Positions 43,985 through 55,284 are shown, numbered from the stretch's first letter. The stretch: DNA of 64,000 bases from Hybos culiciformis (GCA_964007475.1 CAXFZM010000296.1:124001-188000); one strand, 5' to 3'. Numbers and translations: made by a program. Notes: generated by a model not told the origin, from the letters alone.

Positions 43985-44303
43985 ATTTTAATCCTTTTGA
44001 AGACATTTTTGAAGTTTATACTTCTTTAGCGGCGTGTGATGATTTTTGGTAGAGGGTAAAAATCCATTTTCATATAGAATTTTTCTCAGAATCGTCATCA
44101 TTTTTCTCAGAAAAATTAGAATAAAAATACTTATTTTTTTATTAGCTTAGTGGCTAGAACATCAGACTGTAAGTCTGAAGGTGCATGGTTCGATTCCCAA
44201 TGACAATATTTTTTAATTTCAAATATATGTATATATAGGGCCCAATATTACAAGCAAAAAAAGCTACGGTTAGGTCGTGCCGGAGCAAAATATACGAACA
44301 TTT
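43985..44303. repeat. tRNA-headed repeat with family C end
   Basis: Starts with GAAGTTTATACTTCTTTAGC and a TGGTAGAGGGTAAAAATCC segment shared with 44306 and 63037. A tRNA-like core follows at 44141-44205 on the plus strand, then AATTTCAAATATATGTATAT. It ends with one family C unit in reverse (GCTACGGTTAGGTCGTGCCG). Confidence 0.65.
44141..44205 (+). repeat. tRNA-derived (Tyr-like, GTA loop) SINE core
   Basis: A box-like TTAGCTTAGTGGCTAGAAC, anticodon arm TCAGA-CTGTAAG-TCTGA with GTA, and B box GGTTCGATTCC. The acceptor stem does not pair, so it is a SINE-type pol III promoter rather than a working tRNA gene. Confidence 0.65.
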
Positions 44304-44304
44304 T

Positions 44305-45290
44305 TTTGAAGTTTATACTTCTTTAGCGACGTTGGAAGAAATTTGGTAGAGGGTAAAAATCCATTTTCATATAGAATTTTTCTGAGAATCGTCATCATTT
44401 TTCTGAGAATCGGCCGTCATCATTTTTTTCAAATATTAAAAAAAAAAACAAACCATAATTGGGTTCGAACCTGGCACCTTCAGACTTATTAATCTGGTGT
44501 TCTATCCACTAAGCCATATGGCCATATAATTTTTGCTTTCTAAAATCATATAAAGAGTATTCTTCTAAATAATATAAATAATATAGTTCAACTTCTGTTT
44601 TGTTCTTTAATACGGTTAGTGGAATGAAATAAACGGGTTCATGAATACGATTAGGAAGGAAGGAAATAAGAGAGAAATTTTTAAAATAAATTCCGGCGAT
44701 TTTATGGTGAAAACACAATTGGGGCGACAACGACGGCGACAGCGATAGCGACTGTCAAAAACCATATATTTGTATGAGAATGAAACAATTGAGGCGACTT
44801 TTTTATATGAAAAATCGCTGTCGCCGTCGTCGTCGCCCCAATTGTGTTTTCACCTTTAATTATTAAAGAAGACAAGTGCTCTTTTATGTTATTTTAGAAA
44901 GCTAAAATCATAAGCGCAATATGGCTGAGTGGATAGAATATCGGATTACAATTCTGAAGGTACCAAGTTCGATCCCCCGATACTGAGAATTTTATGAAAT
45001 TTTTTTTTTTTTTAATTTTTTTAACATAATAATGTAGTTACGCCAAATACAAAATACCAAAGAGGGAGAGATAATAAATTGGTCAATTAATTTTTGCAGA
45101 TTGATCTAATTAATTTCCGTAAAGCGTCATAATTTTTAAAGTTAAAATTTTTCTCTTAATTTAAGTATCTGTACTTCGTTTTGGTAAATATTCACAGCTT
45201 TTTCGTGCAATCTTATTTTCACAATAGAATTAACATAATCTTGTGATCATTCATAAAAAATTTAGACACCGGATAATAGGTATATCACTA
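44305..45290. repeat. Double tRNA-headed repeat unit, copy 1
   Basis: The whole unit recurs at 63036-63864. It has a tRNA-like core on the minus strand at 44458-44524 (GGCTTAGTGGATAGAACACC, GGTTCGAACCC) and another on the plus strand at 44918-44984 (GGCTGAGTGGATAGAATATC, GTTCGATCCC). They lie about 400 bases apart in copy 2 and point away from each other. Between them is a segment with no coding potential (a weak minus-strand frame is shared by both copies). Copy 1 also has a MITE inserted at 44705. Confidence 0.75.
44705..44854. mobile_element. 150-bp MITE with GGTGAAAACAC ends
   Basis: Inverted ends of about 40 bases: GGTGAAAACACAATTGGGGC then GACAACGACGGCGACAGCGA on the left, the complement on the right. 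TTTA flanks both sides (44701-44704, 44855-44858). The 63-kb copy has only GCGATTTTAATTATT, so the empty site is seen. A 3- or 4-bp duplication ending in TTA fits a PIF/Harbinger-like class, though this is a guess. Confidence 0.88.
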
Positions 45291-45355
45291 AAGTCCCAAC
45301 TAATTTTCAAACATGTTTTACCACTTACTATGACAAGACAGTTATATGTATATAT
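45235..45355. repeat. Duplicated segment D, left part of copy 1
   Basis: Matches 46997-47140 (ATTAACATAATCTTGTGATC to ACAGTTATATGTATATAT). The match goes on at 46150-46490 versus 47133-47475, after the intervening hAT-type insertion. Confidence 0.85.
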
Positions 45356-46149
45356 CAGGGACGAATCCTTCATATATTGAACTTATTGAGTGCTTCCGTA
45401 GAAAACATTTTAATATTTAACAAATAAAAACATAGGTTAAAATTTAAATACTGCATTCAATAGAAATTACCCCTATATTACGCTTTATTTACAATAGGTA
45501 CATATTTTCCTAAAGGCTTCCTAATATTAAGAAAGAATGCAAAATTTTAATTCATTATTATGATTACAAAAAATTTCCCATTCAAAGAGAATTTTGGTAT
45601 AGATGTCGCTTTTGAATACTGAAATTTCTTCTCATAGTAAAATTTTTGAAATCATTATTTTTTGTATAGAATTTTTATTAACAGCTAAATTTCATAGCAA
45701 GCGTTAAACTAAATTTCAATAAAGCAAATAATGATTTCAAATTATGCATTCTCAATAATGTGAAGGGATAAAAATTAAATTCCCTTTAATATCAGAGACA
45801 CTAAATTTACCGTCTAAATTAGGAAAGGGAATTATGTATAAGAATATGAATAATGAAAGAAGGAAATTTATTATACTAATTTGATTTTGTTTGGTGATTT
45901 CAAGATACAATAAGACGATATAATTTTTAAATATTCAAATAATTCAAATTAAATTAACTTAAAAAACATTCGGATCAATAATTAACATTAAATGTACCTA
46001 AATTAACTTCAAAATAATTAAAATGAACCTATGTATTTCAGATCATTTCAATATCTTGCCTTATTTAATATGGTGTTATATCTAAGTATAAAAAATATTA
46101 AATTCTATTAGTGTGCTTCCGATATTGAAAAACTTACGCTTCGTGCCTG
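45356..46149. mobile_element. Non-autonomous hAT-type element, 794 bp
   Basis: Ends CAGGGACGAA and TTCGTGCCTG. The 8-bp duplication GTATATAT is on both sides (45348-45355, 46150-46157). The undisturbed site is seen once in the second copy of segment D at about 47131-47146. 8-bp duplications and CAGGG ends are known for hAT. No transposase is present. Confidence 0.9.
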
Positions 46150-46620
46150 GTATATATGTATTTAAACAAGCATTTGTTAATCCTGTTGTAGTTAATAAGA
46201 TAATAAACGCTAAAAAAAGTACGAATTTCCCGGGAGAAAAATAAGTAAGAAAAGTGATCACATTTCATTTCATGTTTCATGTTTTTGTTTTATTTTTTTT
46301 ACAGAGATTATGTAACCACTAAAGTTATAAACATTATATCCTATAAAACAAATTTATAATATTGGACGCACTAAACTCGTTACAAATAATTTTATTAAAG
46401 CCTTGAGAAACAACATAGGTATATTTTGGCATTGATAGTATAGATATCGATCAAGTAATTTATCATTATAGGTTTTCCCGGCTCAAAATATGCAAAAAAA
46501 AAAAAAACACACGAAGCAGTCATAGAACTGCCTACAGAAGTTTATACTTAGAATTTAAACTATGAAATAACAATGGCTACAAATAATGGACTGCTTTTGG
46601 ACTGATGGACTGATTTTTAT
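46150..46620. repeat. Segment D right part, then a family C fragment
   Basis: 46150-46490 matches 47133-47475 (AAACAAGCATTTGTTAATCC, TTTTGGCATTGATAGTATAG). At 46498-46585 follows the hairpin end of family C (ACACACGAAGCAGTCATAGA, AAACTATGAAATAAC). Confidence 0.8.
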
Positions 46621-46985
46621 TTTAATTTCAAAAAAATTTGCAAATTAGGCGCTCTTTGATTTTTTTATTTTAATTTATATAAATGGAAAAAACTTTTAAT
46701 TAATAAATAGTGTTTAATAATACATATTATAATACATATTAATACATATTATAAAATTAAAATGTAGCTAAAAACTTATTTGAGAACTTAGTTGAAAACT
46801 GTATAATTTCATATATGAATTAATGCAATTGAATATTGCTATAAAATGGATGTAAAAAATATTGGAAACGTTCACAGATGCATAAATTTAAGTATCGAGA
46901 TGCTATTTCTTTTTAAAAATTTAATTGTGAAAAAAAAACTATCCTATTCAGAAATCAGTTTTTTAATAGCGAGTTGAATGAACTA
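46621..46985. other. AT-rich spacer, nothing seen
   Basis: No gene, RNA or repeat beyond short AATACATATTATA duplications near 46720-46752. Confidence 0.4.
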
Positions 46986-46989
46986 TTTT

Positions 46990-47475
46990 TCAATATTGTC
47001 TTATTTTCACAATAGAATTAACATAATCTTGTGATCATTCATAAAAAATTTAGACACCGGATAATAGGTATATCATTAAAGTCCCAACTAATTTTCAAAC
47101 ATGTTTTACCACTTACTATGACAACACAGTTATATGTATATATGTATTTAAACAAGCATTTGTTAATCCTGTTGTAGTTAATAAGATAATAAACGCTAAA
47201 AAAAGTACGAATTTCCAGGGAGAAAAATAAGTAAGAAAAGTGATAACATTTCATTTCATGTTTTTGTTTTATTTTTTTTACAGAGATCATGTAACCACTA
47301 AAGTTATAAACATTATATCCTATAAAACAAATTTATAATATTGGACGCACTAAACTCGTTACAAATAATTTTATTAAAGCCTTGAGAAACAACATAGGTA
47401 TATTTTGGCATTGATAGTATAGATATCGATCAAGTAATTTATCATTATAGGTTTTCCCGGTTCAAAATATGCAAA
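46990..47475. repeat. Duplicated segment D, copy 2 (uninterrupted)
   Basis: The uninterrupted relative of 45235-46490, keeping one copy of GTATATAT where copy 1 has the hAT-type element. Confidence 0.85.
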
Positions 47476-47479
47476 AAAA

Positions 47480-47825
47480 AAAATTTTTAAAATAGGTAGC
47501 TCTGGTGAAATAAAGATTACCAGACCAAAAATTTTGGGTAGGAATTCATAATTATCGTACACTTTTTTAATTTCAAATATATGTATATATATGGCCCAAT
47601 ATTACAAGCAAAAAAATTACATTATCTACCAATAAAAAACTTATGTTCAAAAAAATTAAAAATTATTATGTTCAAAAAAATTAAAAAAAAAATGTATTCA
47701 TTGAGGGGAATCGAACCTGACACCTTCACTCTTATACTCTGATGTTCTAGCCACCAAGCCATATAGCCCATATGATTTTGGATTTCTAAAATATAATAAA
47801 AAAATTCTAATAAACCATTCATTTT
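47480..47825. repeat. Family C unit and tRNA-headed fragment
   Basis: 47490-47545 is one reversed family C unit (AAAATAGGTAGCTCTGGTGA). A minus-strand tRNA-like core follows at 47704-47770 (GGCTTGGTGGCTAGAACATC, GGTTCGATTCC). Confidence 0.6.
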
Positions 47826-47827
47826 TT

Positions 47828-50006
47828 TTTTTTTTTATTTATTTGGAACAAGAAAAACTATTAATTTTCTCCATCTGTCAGTACCAATAAATTTTAGGGA
47901 CGGGGGGGAGTAAGGGGACCCCCGCTCGCCCTCGTCTTTTAGGTCATACCAGTACCAACTAACAAAAAAACAATTTTTGTCTTATTACTTGTAGAAATCA
48001 TTTTATTATGTAAAAAAAATTTCAAATATTAAAAAAAAAACAAATCATAATTGGGTTCGAACCTGGCACCTTCAGACTTTTTTTTTTTCAAAAATTAAAT
48101 TTTCTAAAATAATTATAATTTCTTGATATATTTAGAAAAATAATAATTCCATACAATGTTACACTTTGTTGCTCAAATAAATATTAGTTTTTGGTCAGTT
48201 TTCTCAAAATAACCAACTTATCAATGTCATTGAAGGAAAACTGGATGATTTAATAATAAAGTCATTGAAATATAAGTAAAATAAATGGTGGAGGCTCTTT
48301 AGCCGGACAATTCTTGTTAATTGATGTCACAATTATTGAGCATTTAGTGCTTAATTTGTGACTATTAGTGCCACAAAAACTAGAATTTGTGCTCGCTTGG
48401 TTTTTCAGAAATTTTGATTTTCGAATTTCGAACATGGGTCAAGGAGTCTCTTTGGCCGGATTCGAATTTCGAAAAAATAATGATGCTATCATTTAGTGCT
48501 TAATTTGTGCCTATTTGTGCTACAAAAACTAGAATTTGTGCTCTTCAAAATTATGTGAAAACAATTTTTTTTAGATTAGGTCAAAATTCCAAAATTTGAA
48601 CCGAATTTTTTTTCGTCGAATTTAGAAAAAGCGAAAATGCCACCATTTAGTGCTTAATTTGTGCTTGCGTTTACTGTACTTCAAAAATTCTGTTTTGTTC
48701 TTTAAAGTTCATGAATACGGTTAGTGGAATGAAATAAACGGGTTCATGAATACGATTAGTGGAATGAAATAAGAGAGAAATTTTTAAAATAAATTCCAGG
48801 GATTTTAATTATTAAAGAAGACAAGTGCTCTTTTATGTTATTTTAGAAACCTGAAATCATAAGGGCAATATGGCTGAGTGGATAGAATATCGGATTACAA
48901 TTCTGAAGGTGCCAAGTTCGATCCCCCGATACTGAGAATTTTATGAAAATTTTTTTTTTTTTAATTTTTTTAACATAATAATGTAGTTACGCCAAATACA
49001 AAATACCAAAGAGGGAGAGATAATAAATTGGTCAATTAATTTTTGCAGATTGACCTAATTAATTTCCGTAAAGCGTCATAATTTTTAAAGTTAAAATTTT
49101 TCTCTTAATTTAAGTATCTGTACTTCGTTTTGGTAAAAAAAAATTACTTAATATATACAACTTTAATATTTAATTCATTAGTCGTTATGATTTTGGAATT
49201 ATTAGCTAATAATTAATTAAAAAAATATTTACACCGTATTTAACATTATAAATTATAATAAAATTATGATTTTTGAACATTTTTTTAATCTTAATAGTAT
49301 TAAAAATTAAATTTTAGTAAAAAAAATTTTTTTGACATTGGCATTGCGCCTTTAATTACTTTCAAAAAATATTGATATTACATATATATATATGGCTTTA
49401 ATAAAATAATTGCATTAATACACAAAACTTATATTCTAAATTTCCTTATTTGAATATAGATTTTCTTAAAAACAATTTTAAAATCTAAGTATAAATTTTG
49501 TGTAAAAATTTAAGATGTGGGCAAATGCAAAATAATTAATTTTTTTTCCACATATTTATTTTACTTATATTTCAATGACTTTATTATTAAATCATCCAGT
49601 TTTCCTTCAATGACATTGATAAGTTGGTTATTTTGAGAAAACTGACCAAAAACTAATATTTATTTGAGCAACAAAGTGTAACATTGTATGGAATTATTAT
49701 TTTTCTTATATCAAGAAATTATAATTATTTTAGAATATTTAATTTTTGAAAAAAAAAGTCTGAAGGTGCCAGGTTCGAAGCCAATTATGATTTGTTTTTT
49801 TTTTAATATTTGAAATTTTTTTTACATAATAAAATGATTTCTACAAGTAATAAGACAAAAATTGTTTTTTTTGTTAGTGGGTACTGGTATGACCTAAAAG
49901 ACGAGGGCTAACGGGGGTCCCCTTACTCCCCCCCGTCCTAAAATTTATTGGAACTGACAGATGGAGAAAATTAATAGTTTTTCTTGTTCCAAATAAATAA
50001 AAAAAA
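47828..50006. mobile_element. Foldback element with ~455-bp inverted arms
   Basis: The left arm (47828-48286) starts TTATTTATTTGGAACAAGAA. The right arm (49553-50006) is its complement, ending TTGTTCCAAATAAATAA. The arms share CCATCTGTCAGTACCAATAA, a G-run (GACGGGGGGGAGTAAGGGGA), a truncated tRNA-like B box (48055-48075, 49757-49777) and ACAATGTTACACTTTGTTGC. The 1.27-kb centre holds GTGCTTAATTTGTG repeats (48340-48660) and half of the double tRNA-headed unit. No transposase. Confidence 0.8.
48690..49140 (+). repeat. Right half of the double tRNA-headed unit
   Basis: Matches 63345-63772, including the plus-strand tRNA-like core (48866-48932) and the trailing ACGCCAAATACAAAATACC. The left half is missing. 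Confidence 0.8.
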
Positions 50007-50380
50007 TTGATAAATATGGTATCATTAAAGAAAAGACGTGAAGTAGCTGATATCATTTTTATATCGCAATCCCTGAACAAGAAAATTAACTCTTCATTCA
50101 TCTCCCAACAGATCAATTTCCGAACCATCCCCAGACTTCGTAACACGAATTTGTTTACAACTAAAAACCACAGAACAAATTACGGACAACACGAACCTAT
50201 TAACAGAATGCTTACGATATGTAATAGGTACAAACACATTATAGATTTTTCTTTGACAAAGGATAGTTTAAAAATAAAACTTTTGTACAATTAAGATAAA
50301 ATTAAATTTAAACACAATTAATGTTTTAAGAATTAAGAATTTTTTGTAATAGTTTGAATTAAACGAAATAAATAAATAAA
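50007..50380 (+). pseudogene. LINE C-terminal fragment (jockey-like)
   Basis: The plus-strand frame reads VADIIFISQSLNKKINSSFI, then HRTNYGQHEPINRMLTICNR. That is the characteristic end of non-LTR retrotransposon proteins, where RTxYGxxSPINRM-type motifs close the ORF. It ends at 50294 and has an A-rich tail (AAATAAATAAATAAAATTAT, about 50365-50384). Only the last 90 or so codons are present, a 5'-truncated copy upstream of the host gene. Confidence 0.75.
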
Positions 50381-50463
50381 ATTATTATACCTTTTAATTA
50401 AAAATAAGTTGAATATATGGTTATGTAATATGTATTAATTACATTAATATGTTTAACACTTAG

Positions 50464-50893
50464 GTTTCTGGAATAATTCATAATATGGAAAAAGATTTAT
50501 CGGAAGAATTAGATCTGATTGGATTAATCAGTCCAGAAACTGTTTGGGATTATATTGCCAAAATAAAAAAGAGTTTGAACAAAGAAATTGTTATAGTTCG
50601 ACTATTACCATTTCAAGAATCTCAATATACAGCATATTTAGAATTGTATATGTATTTGGATCAAAAAAGACGCTTAAGTGTAGTTAGGTCCGCATCAAAA
50701 GGTATCAAAGATTTTTATATCCTAACATTAAATGGTCAAAAACATTTACCCAGCGTCCTTCAGTCAAATAATAATATCAAATTTTTTGACGATGACACAA
50801 GACCTGATTTATTGATAGGGATTATTATCCGAGTTATGGAACCTAATACATCACTTAATAAGAATCAACCACATGGTTTAAATTCATCTGAAA
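50464..50893 (+). CDS. SPOC-domain exon (PHF3/DIDO1/Pps-like)
   Basis: AG acceptor at 50462-50463, donor AAA|GTAAGT at 50893/50894. It encodes 143 codons and one extra base. The segment VSG before [10 protein letters not shown] matches the usual lead-in of SPOC in PHF3-like proteins, so this is an internal exon and not a start. The ATG at 50485 need not be the initiator. The extra base joins the GT of exon 2 to give Ser, keeping frame into the JmjN-bearing exon. Upstream TFIIS-like and PHD exons of a typical PHF3 relative were not found in 42-50 kb. Confidence 0.75.
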
Positions 50894-53826
50894 GTAAGTC
50901 TGTAGAGTATTGATTGGTCACTTAAATAAGGTTATTCAATTTGCAAACATTGTTTGCAAATTGAACACAAAAAAAAAGAAGTATATAGGCCTACAAAATG
51001 GGTTTGTATGAACAGATAAAATATTATGTATGTTTTTATGATGTGCTTCTTCTTTTTTTTTTTTTTTAAATGATTCATTATTTTAAAAAAATATTACTTA
51101 TTTTTTAGATGACACAATTTATTTTCCCTTTTAGTAAACTACTGAAAAAAATATATATATATTTTTAGGTAAGTCCGAATTACATGAATGTGATAAAAAA
51201 TTTCGGGAGCTTCAATTAAAAGTATTAACTTTGGCTAAAGAACAATGGGATAAAAGTCAACAACAATTAACAAATTTGAAGCGATTCGTGCTGTCTACCA
51301 AGTCAACAAAACACCAAAATTCTATTGATGAATCGTCCGCTGGAGCTGAAGAAACAGACACCTTGAATGAAAGCGAAAAATCTGAAATTCAAACTAAATT
51401 ACCGTCATATTTCGCTGGTAACATTCCCGCAAAAGATGATCATCTTGATCAACAACAGATGGCGCATTCTTCTACTTCTTCTCAAATGCAATCACAGCTT
51501 CCTGTTAGTGATTCTGGAAAAGCAATCGTTCAAAGCGTCGAAATTATTAAGCCAGCAAATTTATATTTTACGGAATTGAGCCAATATTTGTCTAAATTAG
51601 TAGCTGAAGGTGAGATTATAAATCCCGACAGTTCCGGTAGCAATATCATTAATACAAAAGGCACAAATAATGTACATCACGACTCACAACACCATCAACA
51701 ACAACAACAGCCAATGCAACAAGAACACAATTCACAACAACAAAATCATCCACAACAACAACAACAACAATCGGGGGCGAATAATCAAGGAACACACGAT
51801 CCAAGTATGGAGGTTGAGGATGTATTAGAAAAATATTCGAAAACATCGTCCAAAAAAATGGCCGCCAATAGCGGTGAAAAAAACGTAGAGGATGATGATT
51901 CATCTCCAGTCGCAGTTACACCTCCAGTTATGTTTTCAACGACAACATCGACTCCCTCTTATCCTACCCGTGCAGTAACCTCAAAAACTAAAATTAAATC
52001 TGAGCCCTTGTCATTATCGCAACCAGCTACACCAGTAACACCGTCATTATTTGATTCAGATCAGGAACCTACAAGTACTGTTCAAATACCAATTCCACCA
52101 TCAACCGATGATGATGAACCAGAGATTATGATTTTTCGTCCATCGTGGGAAGAATTTAAAAATTTTCCTGCTTATGTTGAATATATGGAAAAAAAAGGTG
52201 CACACAAAGCGGGATTAGTTAAAGTTATTCCACCGTCCGGATATGTGCCGAGAAAGTCTGGTTATGAAATGGACGAAATACATTTGACAATACCGTCTCC
52301 AATTTGCCAAGTTGTTTCTGGAAAAAAGGTTTTTTAATTTTTGTTCTTTTATTTAAAATTTAACAATAAAATTAGGTTGCCTATTTAATTGTATTTTTTT
52401 TTTTTTAGGGAGAATACCAGCAAATTAATGTTCAAAAACGTCCATTAACACTGAGACAATTCAGGGATTTGGCGAACTCTGAACGTTTTCATACTCCTAA
52501 GCACTCTGATTATGAAGACTTAGAACGAAAATATTGGAAAAATTTGACTGTAAGAAATGAAAGATAGGTGGAAGATGTTAATTTTATTTATCCTACTTTA
52601 TATTTGTATTTGTACTTAATTTGTTGTTCCTTATTGATGAATTTTTTTTTTACTTTGTAGTAAATATCGCGCCAATTTATGGTGCAGATGTTAAGGGAAC
52701 ATTAACTGATCCTGATGTGGATGAATGGAATATAAATCGACTCGGTACAATTCTAGATTACGTAAACCACGATTATGATCTTGAAATAGATGGTATTAAT
52801 ACGGCTTATTTATATTTCGGAATGTGGAAAACCACTTTTGCTTGGCATACGGATGATATGGATTTATATTCTATTAATTATTTGCATTTTGGTGCTCCAA
52901 AAACATGGTACGCGATACTACCTCAACATGGTAAAAAGTTTGAAAAATTGGCGAATTGGTTATTTTATGAAAACTATTCAGCTTGTAATGCACATTTGAG
53001 ACACAAAATGTTACTTATTAGTCCCCAAGTGTTAAAACAAAATAATATTCCGTTTAATAGAATAACTCAGCAGCCTGGAGAATTTATGATAACATTTCCT
53101 TTTGGTTACCATGCCGGTTTTAATCATGGTTTTAATTGTGCTGAAGCAACTAATTTTGCAGCTCCACGTTGGATAGAATATGGAAAGAGGTAAAATATAA
53201 ATATGCATAACATACATAATAAAAAAAAAAATATTGCCTGATGTTAGGGTCTTTTTGTTTGAGTTTGTAAATGATATTGTTAAAAAGTTTTGAAAATTAT
53301 ATTTTAATAAACATTGAACAAATATTTGTAACATATTTTTTTAATTTTGCAGAGCATCTCACTGTCAATGTCGAAAGGACATGGTTAAAATATCAATGGA
53401 AACATTTGTTAAACGATTTCAGCCTGAACGTTTGGAAAATTGGTTAAAAGGTCAAGACCACGGCTCACATCCAGAAGATCCCGAAAAGTTTTGTGTTGCA
53501 CCTCCACCCACATTACCTGGGTAATTTTTTTTTTTAAATATTTAATATTTGTATATTCTAGTTTTTGTTTATTTTTTAGAAAAACAAACGAGTCATCTCG
53601 AAAAAGGGGATGTAGTCTTCCTCCTGATGATGAAAATGTAGCAAAAAAACTAAGGAAAGTCTCGGCAAAAACAAATAAACAAAATTCGATTACCGTAAAT
53701 ATTTCAAATAAAATACCTGCTCATTATAATGCTTTTGTAAAATTGGAGAAACTTTGGAATACTCTGCCTGGCGGTGCGATAGTTTCCAGTATAAAAGGTC
53801 CAATTAAAAATACAAAAAGAATGTGA
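50464..53826 (+). CDS. Kdm4: SPOC-JmjN-JmjC protein (KDM4-type histone demethylase joined to PHF3/DIDO1-like SPOC), 5' end missing
   Basis: Exons 50464-50893, 51169-52328, 52409-52549, 52661-53189, 53353-53520 and 53580-53826 (TGA) have GT-AG borders. Exon 1 opens in phase with [20 protein letters not shown] and holds a SPOC domain ([15 protein letters not shown] to [13 protein letters not shown]), the CTD-binding module of PHF3/DIDO1/Pps. Exon 2 adds a coiled-coil-like stretch, poly-Gln (51680-51775), and from about 52122 JmjN. Exons 4-5 are JmjC, which removes methyl groups from H3K9/K36 using Fe(II) and 2-oxoglutarate. Iron ligands are His 52846, Asp 52852 (KDM4 usually has Glu) and His 53110. 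Asn and Lys for 2-oxoglutarate ([14 protein letters not shown]) and the zinc Cys/His set (SAC, LRH, CQC) are kept. Exon 3 ends in phase 0 but exon 4 needs phase 1. The C-terminus is short, as in fly KDM4A. The first exon must have upstream partners not found here. Confidence 0.85.
52550..52660 (+). other. Kdm4: Intron with one-base phase mismatch
   Basis: Donor TTGACT|GTAAGA (52549/52550) and acceptor TTTGTAG|TAAATATC (52660/52661) are the only good sites. Using them puts TAA in frame at the junction. The downstream frame needs one extra base before TA-AAT. An ancestral ACTG|GTAAG that lost one G would explain it. It is either an assembly error in a G pair or a real frame break. Confidence 0.7.
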
Positions 53827-55284
53827 TTCCAAACTAAAATTATTGATTTAGAAGATTAAGAATTTTTTACAAAATTTTTGTGGATATTGAACAAATTGGA
53901 CACTGATTTTAAGGTATTGATCAAGATAGCACTTACCTTCTTAAATTAACTTTACTAAGAGAACTTATATCTTATTGAACAGAGATGCACTATAATAACT
54001 CGAAAATATTAGAAAAGAAACACAATTCCTTTTAAATTTTACGAACAAATTTAATTCAAATAATATTATCTTTCAATAACTTTATTTAGAAAAGTGTTAA
54101 ATAAAACAAATTAATAATAAAATGAATCAAAAAAATATTGAAAAGTATTTCTAACAATAATACAGGCAAATTAAGCCCAAAACGGTCAAATAAACAAAGA
54201 AGTATCTGCAACTTTCTCATACACAAACACATTCTTTTGAAGAATCCGAGGAGTCCCAAGCATTCAATAGTGTGCTCGACCCAATATTTGACAATCAAGT
54301 TTTTCAAATACTGTGTCTGTATCTAAGCACGAAATAATCATGTTTAAACTATTTAAAACTTAGCAGTGTGCTTTACTCCGCTTGTTTATAAATGTACGAT
54401 TTCAGCTGGGAGTAACTGTCAATCAAAATAAATTTTTGTCAAACGATAAAAATTAAATGAGATTGATTTCATTGTTAACGAAATTTTTTCAAAAGACAAA
54501 ATTCATGGTAAAACAAGCGATTGATAATGCGAATACACTTATTTTTAAAACCGCAATAGAAATGTCGAATAATGGTCGAACATTTTTTGTTTCAAGAACG
54601 TTGATCTACTTGTTCTCTTGATCTCATTAATACCAGAATGTGTATTTTTTGTCACAGAATATTACTCAGATCCAGTGAAGCAGTTGGATTAAGAAAACAA
54701 ATGTACAAATGGATGAAAATGTTTCGAAAAAGACTCAGCGACCTCGAAAACCTCAGAGAACGAATTTTCAATTTATAACTTTTAATATTTTTCAAGAAAT
54801 CGAATTTATTAGAATAAAACATCATTTTTCGATTTTGTCTGTTTATTTCAGCATATAATAAACAGAATCAAAATTTAGTAAAGTACCTTGTTATTTATGA
54901 TCTTGGGATGCTAAATTTACCAAACTAGTCGATATTTATAGTGATTTACATGAAAAACATCACGAAATTATATTATTTACATGTGCCGCAAAGCGTGGCC
55001 ACTCCATCACACATTTTTTGGCTAGGAACTCCTTGGTTTTTTGAAATAAGTATGTACATTTTCAAAGGTATATACCAAGTTACAGCCACTTCGTAATTTT
55101 TTTGTTTATTTTGGACAATTTGCCCGTGCTATCTTCTATGTTTTGAAATAAATTCAATTTAATTATTTTATTTTTCTTAATTATTATTAAAAATTAGTGC
55201 TTTCCAATAATATTTAAAGAAATTTCTGGATACAACTTCTTAATAGTATACTTAAATATGTGAAATATGACGAAAAAGTTAAAT
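53827..55284. other. Kdm4: 3' region of the demethylase gene and spacer
   Basis: A possible polyadenylation signal, AATAAA, is at 54100-54105. The rest shows no domain-like frame. Isolated copies of the ATTGAACAAA motif begin at 53886. Confidence 0.45.

Noticed and set aside
44141..44205. A genuine tRNA-Tyr gene
   Set aside because: A and B boxes and a plausible anticodon arm exist, but the acceptor stem does not pair and the locus is part of a dispersed repeat.
44918..44984. A genuine tRNA gene on the plus strand
   Set aside because: The same core occurs at 48.87 and 63.50 kb within repeats, with no acceptor pairing.
54086..54326. Frames on both strands downstream of the demethylase gene
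   Set aside because: No domain similarity, and both strands are open over the same AT-rich stretch.
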